Shown: positions 1 to 10,638 of the stretch, in pieces | Numbering within the stretch: position 1 is the first letter of the stretch | Layout: each line of letters opens with the position of its first letter | DNA from: Clavaria fumosa | Lineage: Eukaryota; Basidiomycota; Agaricomycetes; Agaricales; Clavariaceae | Reading direction: 5' to 3' | Assembly (NCBI GenBank): GCA_951802425.1 | Contig: OX637801.1 | Coordinates: 2,046,001-2,110,000, forward strand | Length of the DNA: 64,000 nucleotides | Notes under the pieces: model-generated | The model's database searches: none | What the model saw: only the letters and a program-made list of their open reading frames with translations | Told to the model about the DNA's origin: nothing | Program-made: the position numbers and the translations under genes

Positions 1-481
1 GACGCGTGGACGACGTCAACTCCCTCCTCGACGAACTCGATACGAATATGTCCGACACCCGCACCCGCCTCGTCGACACCGAGACCACTGTCGCCGCCGC
101 CCGTGCCAGTGTCGCTGCTCCCTCTACAGGTCGAGCAACCCGAGGCACCCCCACACCCGGTCGATACGCCAAGTGTGACAAGTGCCACGCTCGCGGTCAT
201 ACGGCATCCGATTGCCGCACCGCCGACCCTCTGCCGTCCGACGCCGCATCGCGCAGAACAAGAAGCGACGGGCTCAGCGCCCCTTCGAGGCGCCACCCCC
301 TGCCGCCCCTTACTTCCCGCCGCCGCTTGGACCAGCCCCCTACTTCTATCCGCCGCCGCCACTTTATGCCGCCTCCACGACCATCGCCGCCGAGGCCACC
401 GAATTGCGCCGCCGGATTGCGCAATCCAATCGAGACCGCCGCCGTGCCCGCACGCCCGCTGTCGCCACCGCTCCCGCCTGA
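1..481 (+). pseudogene. Gag-like fragment with CCHC zinc knuckle (3' end of an LTR element)
   Basis: The frame opening at position 6 carries CDKCHARGHTASDC (about 168-210), a CX2CX4HX4C knuckle typical of retrotransposon Gag, which packages element RNA. Just after the knuckle the coding sense appears to move to another frame (about 230-481), a basic then Pro/Tyr-rich tail ending at a stop near 481. This implies a one-base indel or a recoding event. The 3' LTR starts only about 30 bp further on, with no protease, integrase or RT between. The element is therefore either Gag-only (non-autonomous) or internally deleted. Its 5' part lies outside the window. Confidence 0.6.
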
Positions 482-512
482 AGACTGATCGATGGATTCG
501 ATTACGGGGGAG

Positions 513-841
513 TGTTGGAATTGGCTATCTCAGCCATCGATCAGATAGGATCAGATAAGCGCTTATTCATTTAACTTTAGTCATCAGACCAGGCCCCTTA
601 GTAAGAACGTCATGTGATTATGTAGAGGTACTAACGCCATTGGTAGTTATTAATAGCTATCACATGACTGCAGTAGTATATAAGTAGCTCACCAGATGTA
701 GTAGAACTACCATCTGGTTATCCAGTTTTGTGCCCCGGTTTACCACTACCACTACCGACTCGACTTCGCTCTTCGTCACCGTCGTCGTCCCTCAATAGGA
801 TCCTCACCGATCAGCACACCGACAACCAGATTCCTCTAACA
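513..841 (+). mobile_element. 3' LTR (329 bp) of the Gag-only element
   Basis: The segment begins TGTTGGA and ends TCTAACA, an imperfect terminal inverted repeat of LTR type. A purine run (GGGGGAG, 506-512) precedes it directly, as expected of a polypurine tract. A TATA-like TATATAAG lies at about 677-684. The partner 5' LTR and the target duplication are outside the window, so a solo or truncated LTR cannot be excluded. Confidence 0.65.
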
Positions 842-1444
842 AAAGGAATTAGCTCGAATGGTGGGATGCCTGGCATGGCAGGTGTCTCTAGCGATTCAGC
901 ATTCTAAGAATGATCAATATAAACTCTTGATGGTATTAGAAAATTGGCTGACCTTTCGCTGCCGCCTTTGTAATGCCTTGGCTCGAGGGCCAGCAGTCAG
1001 TGGGCCAGGGTTCTTTTTTCGCTGATTTGTGGAAGATGCAGCAATTTCCCCAGTGTGGGCTAAGCGATCCTGAGGATTGTCGACAGGACAGGACCGCTGA
1101 GAACGCCGTGCGGCCATCGTAAGAAAAAAAGGATGGGAAACGACACAAAGTCAGAAGGAAGGAGTCGAAGCTCAACTTACGAACATGTGCCTTAGGGCAT
1201 GCGGCGGCTTGACGAGATTATCAGTATCAGTATGGTATGGAATGGTATATAACGCCTCAAAGTGTTAAAGAGAGGTAAAAACCAATGCGCATCTCGCATG
1301 TGACTTTGCTGACGTCAGCGGCGGCGGCGGCAGTCGGACTCAGAAGGGTAATGAAAAAAAAAACAGTATTCATTGCATGTGCAGGTGCACGATATGCATG
1401 CACAATGCACTGGCATGTCCAAGGCTTTCAATACATGCAGAGTC
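842..1444. other. Intergenic, no gene seen
   Basis: No open frame here resembles a protein family, and no repeat structure stands out beyond a short GGC run at 1318-1332. It lies between the LTR and the 3' end of the Plavaka-like gene and may contain that transposon's terminal region. Confidence 0.4.
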
Positions 1445-4400
1445 CTACTGATAACTAAGAATCGCATGGAAGGTCTCCTTGCTGGCAAAATTGTTGACAT
1501 AGTAATCATTCCCTATCTCCATACTGTTGTCCTTTGTCAATTGAGGGTCTGTGAACCGTCCATACTTGGGCACAAGCTGAAGAGGTTGTTGAACGTTTTT
1601 CAGCTCTATGACATCACCCATCCGCATGCGATTTGAACGAAAGTGCTGACTGACAGCAAACATATCGATGCCAGGTTCAGGGATATTGATGTGCCCACCA
1701 CCTTGGACTTCCGCGACGTTTCGTGGGGAGTACAGAAAATATTCTCCATAGAAAAGGATTGGCGGTTCTTCGGACAGGACCCCTGACATGCATGGCTGGA
1801 AAATCAAACGTACTTGCATGACAACATGGGCTGAAAGAATGAATATATGCTGGAGAAAATATGAATGGAGATGTTACCTTGTAGGGAGAGTCCTTCGACC
1901 GGATCTGCAACTAAAACAGTATTACAGCGACCATATGGAGCTGTCTCGCTCGGCGGTAAAGCTTGAATCGTTGCTGGAGGGCAGATCATATTGCGGTCTT
2001 GAAGCGACCTCTGTTGCATCTTGAAATTTGTCCAGACATTAACATGTTTGAAGGAGAGAGGAGATGCGTCTGAACAGAGTCGTTGTCCGTGGCGCTGCAC
2101 ATATGATTTTCCAGAATAGAAGTCAGCCAGAGCACCGTGAAAGTCTGGGAGGTTGAAACGGTGGGCAGCATCAGCGACGGTGATCTTGGATAAATGCAGG
2201 GAATTGTTAACATAGAGGGCGACGGAATCATGCTCCGATACGAGGCTGCGCTTGTGAGCGAAGAGGTCCCGCCGCAGTTTCATGCGCCCAACTGGTGTAT
2301 CTTGTGGGCTGACGCGAGCGATCCATGCTGCCTCAGGGAAATGAGTGGCTATAATGTTTACCTCCTTCTGCATCTCATTGACAAGGCTGCTATCACTACT
2401 CTTAAGGATAGTGTAGAGTTCAAAAGCGCGCCGTTTCTCATCGCGGTCTAGGAAGCGGCAACATTGTTGCTGAAAATCACCAACGTGGTTTGAATGACGA
2501 TATGGGGTTTTTGCATGAGTGATATGGCAGCGTTCTGTAACATCGCTTGTCCACTGATAAGCTGCACCCATGGCACGAATGCTGCGAATTACGTGCTGCA
2601 TCATTTCAAGTTTCGGAATACGAAAGTGGTTGATCGGGCCATTTGTTCCCAGTCGGCCACCTGCTGAAATAATTGATTGCTTGTAGTGGTGGAACTCGCG
2701 AAGGGCTTCCGAGAGAGCATGAAGCGTCTCATCGCAGTGTAATAGATTTTGTGCTTGAAATATGAAGTCCACCAATGCACGAAGGGCACGAAGAACATCT
2801 GGGGGAATGGCTCCAGCAGCAACCGCTACCAGCTGTGTCTCAAGGTCCCTGTGTTCACGACCTGTGCACTGCTTCAGCTTGGATACACCAGAGGCCCAAT
2901 GTTTCGCACTGACCCGCGGTTGGAGAGTTGAAAGACGGAAGTCGAGCTCTTCACCCGTAATGATATTTGTCACCCACTTGAGACAGTGGTCGTAAAAGAA
3001 CTTGTGCCATTGGTGTAGAGCGTCTGGAGTGAGGAAAAGAGAGGGATCTGCTGCACCCCAATCACGCCAGAAAGGCTCGTGTACGCCATTGAGACCTTCC
3101 TTTTCACATTCCTTCAGAAACTTTGGGAGATTCCATGGTTCCGAGCAACGCTGGAGAGTCAATGAAATTGCTTCCAAAGTGATCTGGCGTGTCCGTGGAG
3201 GATACGCAACAGTGTCACCAAATTGTGCTGTTCGCGCAAGGGAGACAGGGGAGCAGCTGGCTGCAACGCCAGAAAGCATGAGCTGCTCCGGTCGGTCAGC
3301 GATCCATGAGACTAAAGGTGTGTGTATCATGCACAATCGGCCGTCTGCGTCAGACATAAGGGTGCCGGAACATTCAGCGGTCTTGAGATTCGCACAAACC
3401 AGGTCCAAGCAGTGGTGGTAGATGCGGGCTGCAAGTACTGACTGCACCTCACGACTGACATCGATAAATTTGGGAATGGGGAGATAGGCTGCGAGCGCAA
3501 ATGAATGAGATGTGGCCTTCATGCGAACCCCGGCCTGTATATTGGCAATAGACAGAAGGAGCGGATGCAGTTCTTTGTTGCCAGTACCGATTGTAAGTGG
3601 CGTCTTGTCGCTCGCACCAACGACTCCGAGGAAGCCATGGCCTTGCGGTAGTTTATCCTACACAGGCAGATTAAGCGTCATGCATGTGGTGATCAACACC
3701 AAACGCACCTGAAGCTCCCAAGCGTAATCAGCACTCATGAACTCACAATAGCTCCGGGTACGATCAGCTTCAAAAAGTTGATAGGGTACCATCTCAATGG
3801 CGCATGCAAAAATCGGGTTACTATAAAGATGTTGTATCACTTGCAGGCCGTCACGCCAGTACAACATAATTGGAGATTTGGCAGGATATCCAGAAAGCTT
3901 TATCTCTGTGCTTCTCCATGTTGGACCGGCGGGAAGAGACTCCATCCTGTTTCGGAGGTCCTTTGCTGATGTGAATGATGGTGGATGTGTGGCTACCTGG
4001 TTGCGCATTCGATTACCCTACCGCAGCATCTGTGCCATGAGATACTCACATATGGAAGACGAAGAACTGGTCTATCGCTTTCTGTGACAATGAGCTTGTT
4101 GAAAGCCACGACGCTAGCTCCCATTCAGCATGAGAAGCAAACGGATAGTAAATGTTCTCTTTGCGGTATGCAACAAAACGGTCTGCATCCATCCTTTGAA
4201 GGAGGTTTGCCCCAGGTCCAAAATCAGCAAGTCGATTCAGATGGAAAGATTTAGTCGAGGAAGGCGGTTCCAAAGGGGAGAGAGGGATGGGGGAGGCGCA
4301 GGGCTTATTGGTCTCGTGAACGTCCGCCAACCATGATCTATATCGTCATAAATGTGACCATAACTGTCATCGCATGATATTCTGTCTGCATTTATGCCTG

Positions 4401-4775
4401 AAAGTTCGTGATTCAGTGCTAAACGATGCTAATATTTCATGCACCTTCTTGATCCTGAACCACCATAGCATCCTCATCCTCATCTGCCTCTGTCACATCT
4501 TCATTTGACCCATCTATATCCAGCTCCTCGCCGTCCTCCAGGCCGTCGAATATTTCACCTCCTAGGGTGATATCCTCGAAGCCATCAACAAGATTCTGAT
4601 TTTGAGGAGATACAACAGTGCAGCGATCCAATAGAAGAGAGTCTAACCACTGAATGCAGTGCGACTTAGGATGTGAGAGATGGCTGGCCACAGCTTTTGA
4701 GGTCTTGAATGCACGATTACAGCCCGAGTTTGGGCAACGAAAGAGCGCTTTCACCATACCATCATAGAGAGACAC
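1445..4775 (-). CDS. Plavaka-like (CACTA-related) transposase, multi-exon
   Basis: The N-terminal exon (about 4437-4775) has a C2H2 finger (FRCPNSGCNRAFKTSKAV, then H-x-H spacing) and an acidic tail. The next exon (4046-4330) has YPFASHAEWELASWL, and 3658-4008 has SAKDLRNRMESLPAGPTW. The block at 1830-3657 contains DKTPLTIGTGNKE and MKATSHSFALAAYLPIPKF. The last exon (1445-1830) has FYGEYF, MFAVSQHFRSN and ETFHAILSYQ before the stop. These blocks follow the order I know from basidiomycete Plavaka transposases. Two introns are clear: 3658-3708 and 1831-1877, both GT-AG and frame-preserving. The junctions at about 4009-4045 and 4331-4436 did not resolve in frame, so a one-base lesion there is possible. 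Otherwise no internal stops are seen in the long exons. Confidence 0.8.
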
Positions 4776-5016
4776 GAACGGAGCCTCGTGGCACGTGCAG
4801 CCTTGATCTGGTTATCCAAGCCAACTTAGTATTTGTTGATTCTGAGCTAGTACAGGCATGTCGTCGCAACAACTTGAAGTATCTGCAGCACCGTTTTATG
4901 TCAACCCATCTCCTCATATTCAGGACCAAAATTTGGTTAGTTATTCTTGTATTGGACTCCTTGCCTCTCATCCAGTATCCCAGGACTGTTCAATCAATAT
5001 TTGCGACTATGTTACG
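4776..5016. other. Spacer between the Plavaka-like gene and the fold-back element
   Basis: There is no convincing coding sequence. It probably includes the 5' flank of the Plavaka-like gene. Short open frames here are shadows. Confidence 0.35.
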
Positions 5017-5194
5017 CATCAGCAAAACGTCAAACTACTTAATCCAACTTAAACTGCTCTTAAACTGTCTTAAACAGCAGATTAAGACATTTTCAGACAT
5101 TTTTGATTAAGGTGACATGACTTAGATTAAGACTATTCGAGTTATGGATTTTACTTAAACTTGCCTTAAAATCAGTCTTAATTACCTTAATTTT

Positions 5195-6086
5195 GACTAC
5201 CCTGCCACTGCTGCTGCTGCTGCCGCCACTGGTTGCTGCCACCGCCGCCGCTGGTTGCTGCCGCCGCCGCCGCCACCACTGTTGCTGTTGGTGGTGCTGC
5301 CACTGTTGCTATTGCTGCTGCTGCTGCCGCCGCCACCAGTGCTGTTGGTCATGCCGCCGCCACTGCTGCTGCTGGTGCCGCCGCCGCTGCTGCTGCTGCT
5401 GGTGCCGCCGCCGCTGCTGCTGCTGCTGGTGCCGCTGCCGCTGCTGCTGCTGCTGGTGCCGCCGCCGCTGCTGCTGCTGCTGGTGCCGCCGCCGCTGTTG
5501 TTGGCAGTGCCGCCGCCGCTGGTTGCTGTTGGTGGTGCCGCAGCCGCCGCCGCCGCCGGTGCTGTTGGTCGTGCCGCCGCCGCTGTTGTTGGCAGTGCTG
5601 CCGCCGCTGCCACTGGTTGCTGTTGGTGGTGCCGCAGCCGCCGCCGCTGCTGCTGCTGGTGCCGCCGCTGGTTGCTGCCGTCACTGCTGCTGCCGCCGCC
5701 GCCGCTGTTGCTGTTGGTGGTGCCGCTGCCACCGCTGTTGCTATTGCTGCCACCGCCGCCGCCGCTGTTGTTGGCAGTGCCGCCACTGCCGCCGCTGGTT
5801 GCTGTTGGTGGTGCTGCCGCCACCGCTGGTTGCTGCCGTCGTCGCCGCCACTGTTGCTGTTGGTGGTGACGCCGCCGCTGCTGCTGGTGGTGCCGCTGCT
5901 GGTTGCTGCCGCCACCGCCGCCGCCGCTGGTTGCTGCCGCCACCGCCACCGCCGCCGCCGCTGTTGGTCGTGCCGCCGCTGCTGTTGCTGCCGCCGCCGC
6001 CGCTGTTGCTGTTGCTGCCGCTGCTGCTGCTGGTGGTGCCGCCGCTGGTTGCTGTTGGTGGTGCTGCCGCCGCCGCCACCGCTGTT
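5195..6086. repeat. GCC/GCT/GTT trinucleotide tract (left arm)
   Basis: About 890 bp of almost pure (G/C)C(T/C/G)-type triplets such as CTGCTGCCGCCGCC and GTTGCTGTTGGTGGTGC. Because the period is 3, long open frames exist on both strands (poly-Ala, Leu/Pro, Cys/Arg, Ser/Gly/Asn). These are artefacts of the repeat, not genes. Confidence 0.85.
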
Positions 6087-6091
6087 GCTAT

Positions 6092-6321
6092 TCTTGGTAA
6101 TCACCCGGACAGCTGACGTAATCGCGAGACATATTTGGAAAGCGTTTTGGACAGTGCCACAACTCAGTCTTAAATCCGACTGAGTTGTGAGTAATGTTGT
6201 TTTTCACTCGTTGTCGGACATTTTCTGATAGCCTAGGACAGAACGAAGTTATACTAGGTAGTAGTAAATGTCCCAGTCTTAAATCCGACTGAGTTAACGA
6301 AGTTATACTAGTTTTTTAACA
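6092..6321 (+). repeat. copia-1 5' LTR
   Basis: Runs TCTTGG...TTAACA, so it starts TC rather than the usual TG. It holds a perfect 11-bp inverted repeat, ACAACTCAGTC/GACTGAGTTGT (6159-6169 and 6178-6188), around an 8-nt loop. The 22-bp stretch beginning CAGTCTTAAATCCGACTGAG is repeated again about 110 bp downstream, as is ACGAAGTTATACTAG. Confidence 0.9.
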
Positions 6322-6336
6322 GATTATGAGATTCGC
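6322..6336 (+). promoter_or_regulatory. Putative primer-binding site (tRNA-Met anticodon loop type)
   Basis: GATTATGAGATTC follows the 5' LTR directly and overlaps the start codon at 6326. ATTATGAGA is complementary to UCUCAUAAU, the anticodon-loop sequence of an elongator tRNA-Met. Copia and Ty5 are known to prime from a tRNA-Met half-molecule. Copia-2 has the same GATTATGAGA at the same place. Confidence 0.5.
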
Positions 6337-9300
6337 TGCGCAAAACGACCTCACCCCGTCCAACACCTTCTCCAACGCCTTAGGCGTGCCTCGACTCCGC
6401 GACGACGGGGCGAATTGGGCCGACTACGAGTCGAAAGCCCGCACAGCTATGGGCGCGAAAGGCCTAATCAGACATTGTGATGGTTCTGCACGAAAACCGG
6501 TCGCTTACCCAGAAGTAAATGGAACCCCGATGAAGACTCCGGGAGTCCGAGCGACTGACGAAGACCTAGAAGAAAAGGAACGGAAACTTGATGAGTACGA
6601 GCAGAAACAGTACAGCGTTCAACACATACTGCTCACCACGATATCTCCACGTCTCGCTACGATTGTCAAGTCCATGTCGCCTGCCGATATGTGGACCGCT
6701 ATCCGCACTGACGCTACGAAAAAGAGTCAGCTTCACAAGGTCAATACGCGCCGCAGACTCCAGTCAATGATCTGCAGTGAAGATGCTGATGTCAAGGCTC
6801 ACCTGAACTCCATGCTAAAGGTTCGAGAAGAGCTGGAAGGAATCGGCGCATCAGTCGCTGACGACGACTTCACGACTATGATACTCACATCGCTACCTCA
6901 AAGTTACCGTACCCTCCTCCACTCAATAACTCATGCTGCAAGCTTGTCAGGCACGGATATATCTCCAAATGACCTGATGCGCATCGTGCTTGAGGAAGCC
7001 CGACAACGCGAGCTCACAAACCTGGCATCCAAGTCCGGTGATACGGCTCTGCATGTCAAGAAGGGCAAGGGCCGGAGAGGAAAAACAAACGAGTCAGGAT
7101 CCGACACGCCATGTACAAATTGCAAACGTACTAACCATAAAACCGAAAACTGCTATGCCGATGGTGGAGCTAAACAAGGTCAGGCACCCTGGCAAAAGAA
7201 AAAGGACAAGGTCAATGCTGTGGCTGTGACAACCAAAGCCGAGGAATACCTCGCTTTCACTTGCCTGGGAGATGACGACGACCTTGCCGCCACGATCCTC
7301 CCACGTACCAACCGGGATATTATCCTTGACAGCGGCGCGACGGCGCATTTCTGCCCCGACAGATCCATGTTCGTGAACTATTCACCTACGAGTCCTACTG
7401 CAGTTACTGCCGCCGACGGACGCGAACTCAATGCCATAGGTCGTGGTGACATTGTTCTACAGACCATGAACGTCGGGAAGCTCGACGACGCCGGGTACAT
7501 TGCTCAATTCACAAACAACATGTGCCTCGTAAAAAATCGCCAAGGAAATGTCCTAGCCCAAGTCCCGAAGGCGAACGGGCTATACCGTATAAAAACATTA
7601 CCCCTTGGAGCACATGTAGCCAAACGTTCAAGGATACTCACCTTATTCGAAGCACACCGTCTCCTCGGCCACATAAACTATGCTGCGGTAAAACACGCCA
7701 TCTCGTCAGGCAAAGTCCTTGGAATTGAGATAGATACCAATACTGAGGCGGTTTTCTGCGAAGCATGCGCTCAAGCTAAACCTCAGCGCCTACCGTTCCC
7801 GGAGAAGGCTACTAACCGAGCGAAGGCATATGGCGAGCGTATTCACGCCGACGTCTGGGGCCCTGCCTCTCTCGCATCGCTCGGCGGCAGTCACTATACG
7901 GCTGACTTTGTCGACGATGCCACCCGATGGACCGAAATTTTTCCCCTGCGTAAGAAGTCCGACGCTTTCAGTGTATATAAAAAGGTGGAAGCACGAATAA
8001 ACACTCACGAGAAAGTCATGATAAAGTTCCTGCGCACCGACCGAGGCGGAGAATTCCTCAGCGAGGTTTTCTCAGATCATCTTGATGAACGTGGAACGAA
8101 GCGAGAACTTACAACTCACGACACTCACGAGCAGGTAGGAGTCGTCGAGCGCTGGAACCGAACCAAGGCCGAGCTCGCACGGGCCATGCTCATAGACTCC
8201 AACCTCCCGAAGTTCCTATGGGGCGAAGCAATGAATCATGCAGCCTGGATAAAAAACAGGTCACCTACGCACGCTCTCGAAGGCGAAACCCCGTTTTATG
8301 CCCGCTACGCTAAGCACCCCGACCTCTCGAAGCTAGTCCCATTCGGCACACAAGCCTGGATAAAGATAGCCAATGCCGGGAAGCTTGAACGACGAGCGCA
8401 GATGGGCCACTTCGTCGGCCTCGACTGGACAAGCACCGGGTACAGAATCTATGTCCCTGAAACTAAGCAAATAAAGATTGAGCGAGAAGTCGTCTTTAAT
8501 CGAGACGAAACCACGGATCCCCTTACCTGGACTGGTGAAATGCCATCTGAGGGGAGGAAGATTACGACCATCCAACAATCCACCGTCGAACCGGACCCGC
8601 TTGACCGTACTGAAACCCTCGACGTTCAACCGCTAGACGATCCCCTACATGAAAATCCTCAGGATGACCCTCGCAGCGAAGAAAACGAATCTACCGCACC
8701 GATTGATGAACCACTTCCCTGCCGCATTCGCCCTCAACCAGGATTTTACAAAACCTTGGCAGGCTACCCACCTCGTGGAACAGCCGCGAACGTCACACTC
8801 CAAGAGTACGACGACCACTCACCGATGTTCGCCCTCCACGTAGGAACAGTCGGCAATGAGCCGCGCACCATCGCGCAAGCCCTCGCTGGCCCCGATGCAG
8901 CCAAATGGAAGAAAGCTTATCAGGTTGAGTTGGATCAGTTGAATCGTGTACACACCTGGGACATCGTCCCCCGCCCCGCAGACAAGCCGGTAATCCCATG
9001 TGGATACGTCTTCAAGGTCAAGTTGGGACCGAACGGCGAGATCATAAAATACAAAGCTCGTGTCGTTGCCGGCGGACACAGGCAAACCAAGGGCACAAAC
9101 TACAACGAAACGTTTGCCGCCGCCGCAAAGATCGCATCGATAAGAGTCCTCTTGGCGCTGGCCGCGCAATGCAACTGGGAAATTGATCAAGTCGATGTTG
9201 TAGGGGCTTACCTCAACGCAAAACTTGAGGAGGAAGTTTATATGGAGCCCCCGCATGGTGTTTTGAACATCGAAGAGCGTGGAAAAGTCTGCAGGCTGCG

Positions 9301-10396
9301 GAAAGGACTCTACGGGCTGAAACAATCAGGTCGCATGTGGTATCGAATGATGGCCGCAACATTCGCTTCTCTCAGCTTCAAGGTGTCAAAGCTCGACCAA
9401 TCCGCTTTCGTCCGTATGGAGGGCGATCAAAATGTACATGTCACAGTTTCCACGGATGACATGGTTGTGATGGGAAACACGCGCCAAGCTGTCGACCGCG
9501 TGAAATCGGAGCTGCGGAAGCGTTTTGAGTTGACGGACCAGGGCGAGCTGTCCTGGCTGCTGGGATTCGAGGTAAAGCGGAACAGAGCAGCGCGAACGAT
9601 AGCGTTAAACCAGCGTGCGTACCTTGAAGTATTGACTAAACGGTTCGGCTTGGAAGACGCTCGACCGGTCCACATTCCAATGGACCCGGGTGCGGTCCTG
9701 TCGAAGGATCAATGCCCTGTCAAACCTATTGACGCACCCTATCAAGAGGCGTGCGGCGGCGTGCTCTGGCCAGCCGTCATCACCCGCCCAGACGTCCAAT
9801 TGGCAATCGGTATATTGTCCCAATTCACGATGAACCCAGCGCATGCCCACTGGGAGGCGATGAAACGGTTGATAAGCTACCTGAACACGACTAAACACCT
9901 GTGGCTCACGTTAGGAGGCTCGGGGTCAACGCCCGAAGTATTCTCAGACGCCGACTGGGCGTCCCAGCCCGATCGTCACTCGATATCGGGGTTTGTGGCT
10001 CGAATTGGTCGCGGCACCATTAGTTGGTCCTCGAAGAAGCAAACGCTGGTGGCGCAATCGAGTACGGAGGCAGAGTACATCGCAGCCGCGACGGCTGCGA
10101 GGGAGATTTTTTGGCTAAGGAGTTTTCTCGCCGAAGTAGGAGCTAGCGAACCAGGAGCGACGAGGCTATGGCTTGACAACATGTCAACCATCGCAATGAC
10201 AAAGAATAACAAATTCCATGCACACACCAAACACATCGATATCCGCCATCACTTCATTCGTGAGGCGGTCGAGCAGGGAACGATAGGAGTGGAATATGTG
10301 CCGACAGGGGAGAATGTTGCCGACGGGTTTACGAAGCCGCTTCCGCGCCCCGCTTTCGAAGCTTTTGTTCGGGAACTCGCGCTATTGCCCGTTTGA
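6326..10396 (+). CDS. copia-1 Gag-Pol polyprotein (1356 aa)
   Basis: One uninterrupted ORF. The N-terminal Gag part (about residues 1-300) ends in the knuckle CTNCKRTNHKTENC. Protease has DSGATAHFCP (about 336). Integrase has the HHCC region (HRLLGH...CEACAQAK) and the DDE residues in HADVWGP, LRTDRGGEF and HEQVGVVERWNRT. RT has VDVVGAYLNA, YGLKQSGRMWY and a TDDM catalytic motif. RNase H has SDADWASQPDRHSISG, SSTEAEYIAA and HIDIRHHFIREAV. Compared with copia-2, about 23 residues are missing in frame after GRGDIVLQ (near 7462), which removes the conserved second half of the protease. The protein may therefore be processing-defective although the frame is open. The ATG lies inside the putative primer-binding site. 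Confidence 0.92.
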   Translation: MRFAAQNDLTPSNTFSNALGVPRLRDDGANWADYESKARTAMGAKGLIRHCDGSARKPVAYPEVNGTPMKTPGVRATDEDLEEKERKLDEYEQKQYSVQHILLTTISPRLATIVKSMSPADMWTAIRTDATKKSQLHKVNTRRRLQSMICSEDADVKAHLNSMLKVREELEGIGASVADDDFTTMILTSLPQSYRTLLHSITHAASLSGTDISPNDLMRIVLEEARQRELTNLASKSGDTALHVKKGKGRRGKTNESGSDTPCTNCKRTNHKTENCYADGGAKQGQAPWQKKKDKVNAVAVTTKAEEYLAFTCLGDDDDLAATILPRTNRDIILDSGATAHFCPDRSMFVNYSPTSPTAVTAADGRELNAIGRGDIVLQTMNVGKLDDAGYIAQFTNNMCLVKNRQGNVLAQVPKANGLYRIKTLPLGAHVAKRSRILTLFEAHRLLGHINYAAVKHAISSGKVLGIEIDTNTEAVFCEACAQAKPQRLPFPEKATNRAKAYGERIHADVWGPASLASLGGSHYTADFVDDATRWTEIFPLRKKSDAFSVYKKVEARINTHEKVMIKFLRTDRGGEFLSEVFSDHLDERGTKRELTTHDTHEQVGVVERWNRTKAELARAMLIDSNLPKFLWGEAMNHAAWIKNRSPTHALEGETPFYARYAKHPDLSKLVPFGTQAWIKIANAGKLERRAQMGHFVGLDWTSTGYRIYVPETKQIKIEREVVFNRDETTDPLTWTGEMPSEGRKITTIQQSTVEPDPLDRTETLDVQPLDDPLHENPQDDPRSEENESTAPIDEPLPCRIRPQPGFYKTLAGYPPRGTAANVTLQEYDDHSPMFALHVGTVGNEPRTIAQALAGPDAAKWKKAYQVELDQLNRVHTWDIVPRPADKPVIPCGYVFKVKLGPNGEIIKYKARVVAGGHRQTKGTNYNETFAAAAKIASIRVLLALAAQCNWEIDQVDVVGAYLNAKLEEEVYMEPPHGVLNIEERGKVCRLRKGLYGLKQSGRMWYRMMAATFASLSFKVSKLDQSAFVRMEGDQNVHVTVSTDDMVVMGNTRQAVDRVKSELRKRFELTDQGELSWLLGFEVKRNRAARTIALNQRAYLEVLTKRFGLEDARPVHIPMDPGAVLSKDQCPVKPIDAPYQEACGGVLWPAVITRPDVQLAIGILSQFTMNPAHAHWEAMKRLISYLNTTKHLWLTLGGSGSTPEVFSDADWASQPDRHSISGFVARIGRGTISWSSKKQTLVAQSSTEAEYIAAATAAREIFWLRSFLAEVGASEPGATRLWLDNMSTIAMTKNNKFHAHTKHIDIRHHFIREAVEQGTIGVEYVPTGENVADGFTKPLPRPAFEAFVRELALLPV

Positions 10397-10403
10397 GAGG
10401 GAG

Positions 10404-10633
10404 TCTTGGTAATCACCCGGACAGCTGACGTAATCGCGAGACATATTTGGAAAGCGTTTTGGACAGTGCCACAACTCAGTCTTAAATCCGACTGAGTTGT
10501 GAGTAATGTTGTTTTTCACTCGTTGTCGGACATTTTCTGATAGCCTAGGACAGAACGAAGTTATACTAGGTAGTAGTAAATGTCCCAGTCTTAAATCCGA
10601 CTGAGTTAACGAAGTTATACTAGTTTTTTAACA
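10404..10633 (+). repeat. copia-1 3' LTR
   Basis: Identical to the 5' LTR by eye and preceded by the purine run GAGAGGGAG (10395-10403). It is followed by GCTAT, the right copy of the target duplication, after which the triplet tract resumes. Confidence 0.92.
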
Positions 10634-10638
10634 GCTAT

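Larger units (their letters stand above)
6092..10633 (+). mobile_element. Ty1/copia LTR retrotransposon, copia-1 (recent insertion)
   Basis: Two LTRs of 230 bp (6092-6321 and 10404-10633) are identical at every base I compared. They are flanked by the 5-bp duplication GCTAT (6087-6091 and 10634-10638). A purine run (GAGAGGGAG) precedes the 3' LTR, and a single gag-pol ORF fills the interior. The insertion splits the GCC/GCT tract of the fold-back element. Identical LTRs mean very recent arrival, so this is the youngest element in the window. Confidence 0.92.

Noticed and set aside
5195..6183. Long open frames (307-316 aa on +, about 250 aa on -) rich in Ala, Leu, Cys/Arg or Ser/Gly
   Set aside because: They are forced by the triplet repeat, occur in several frames at once and show no domain.
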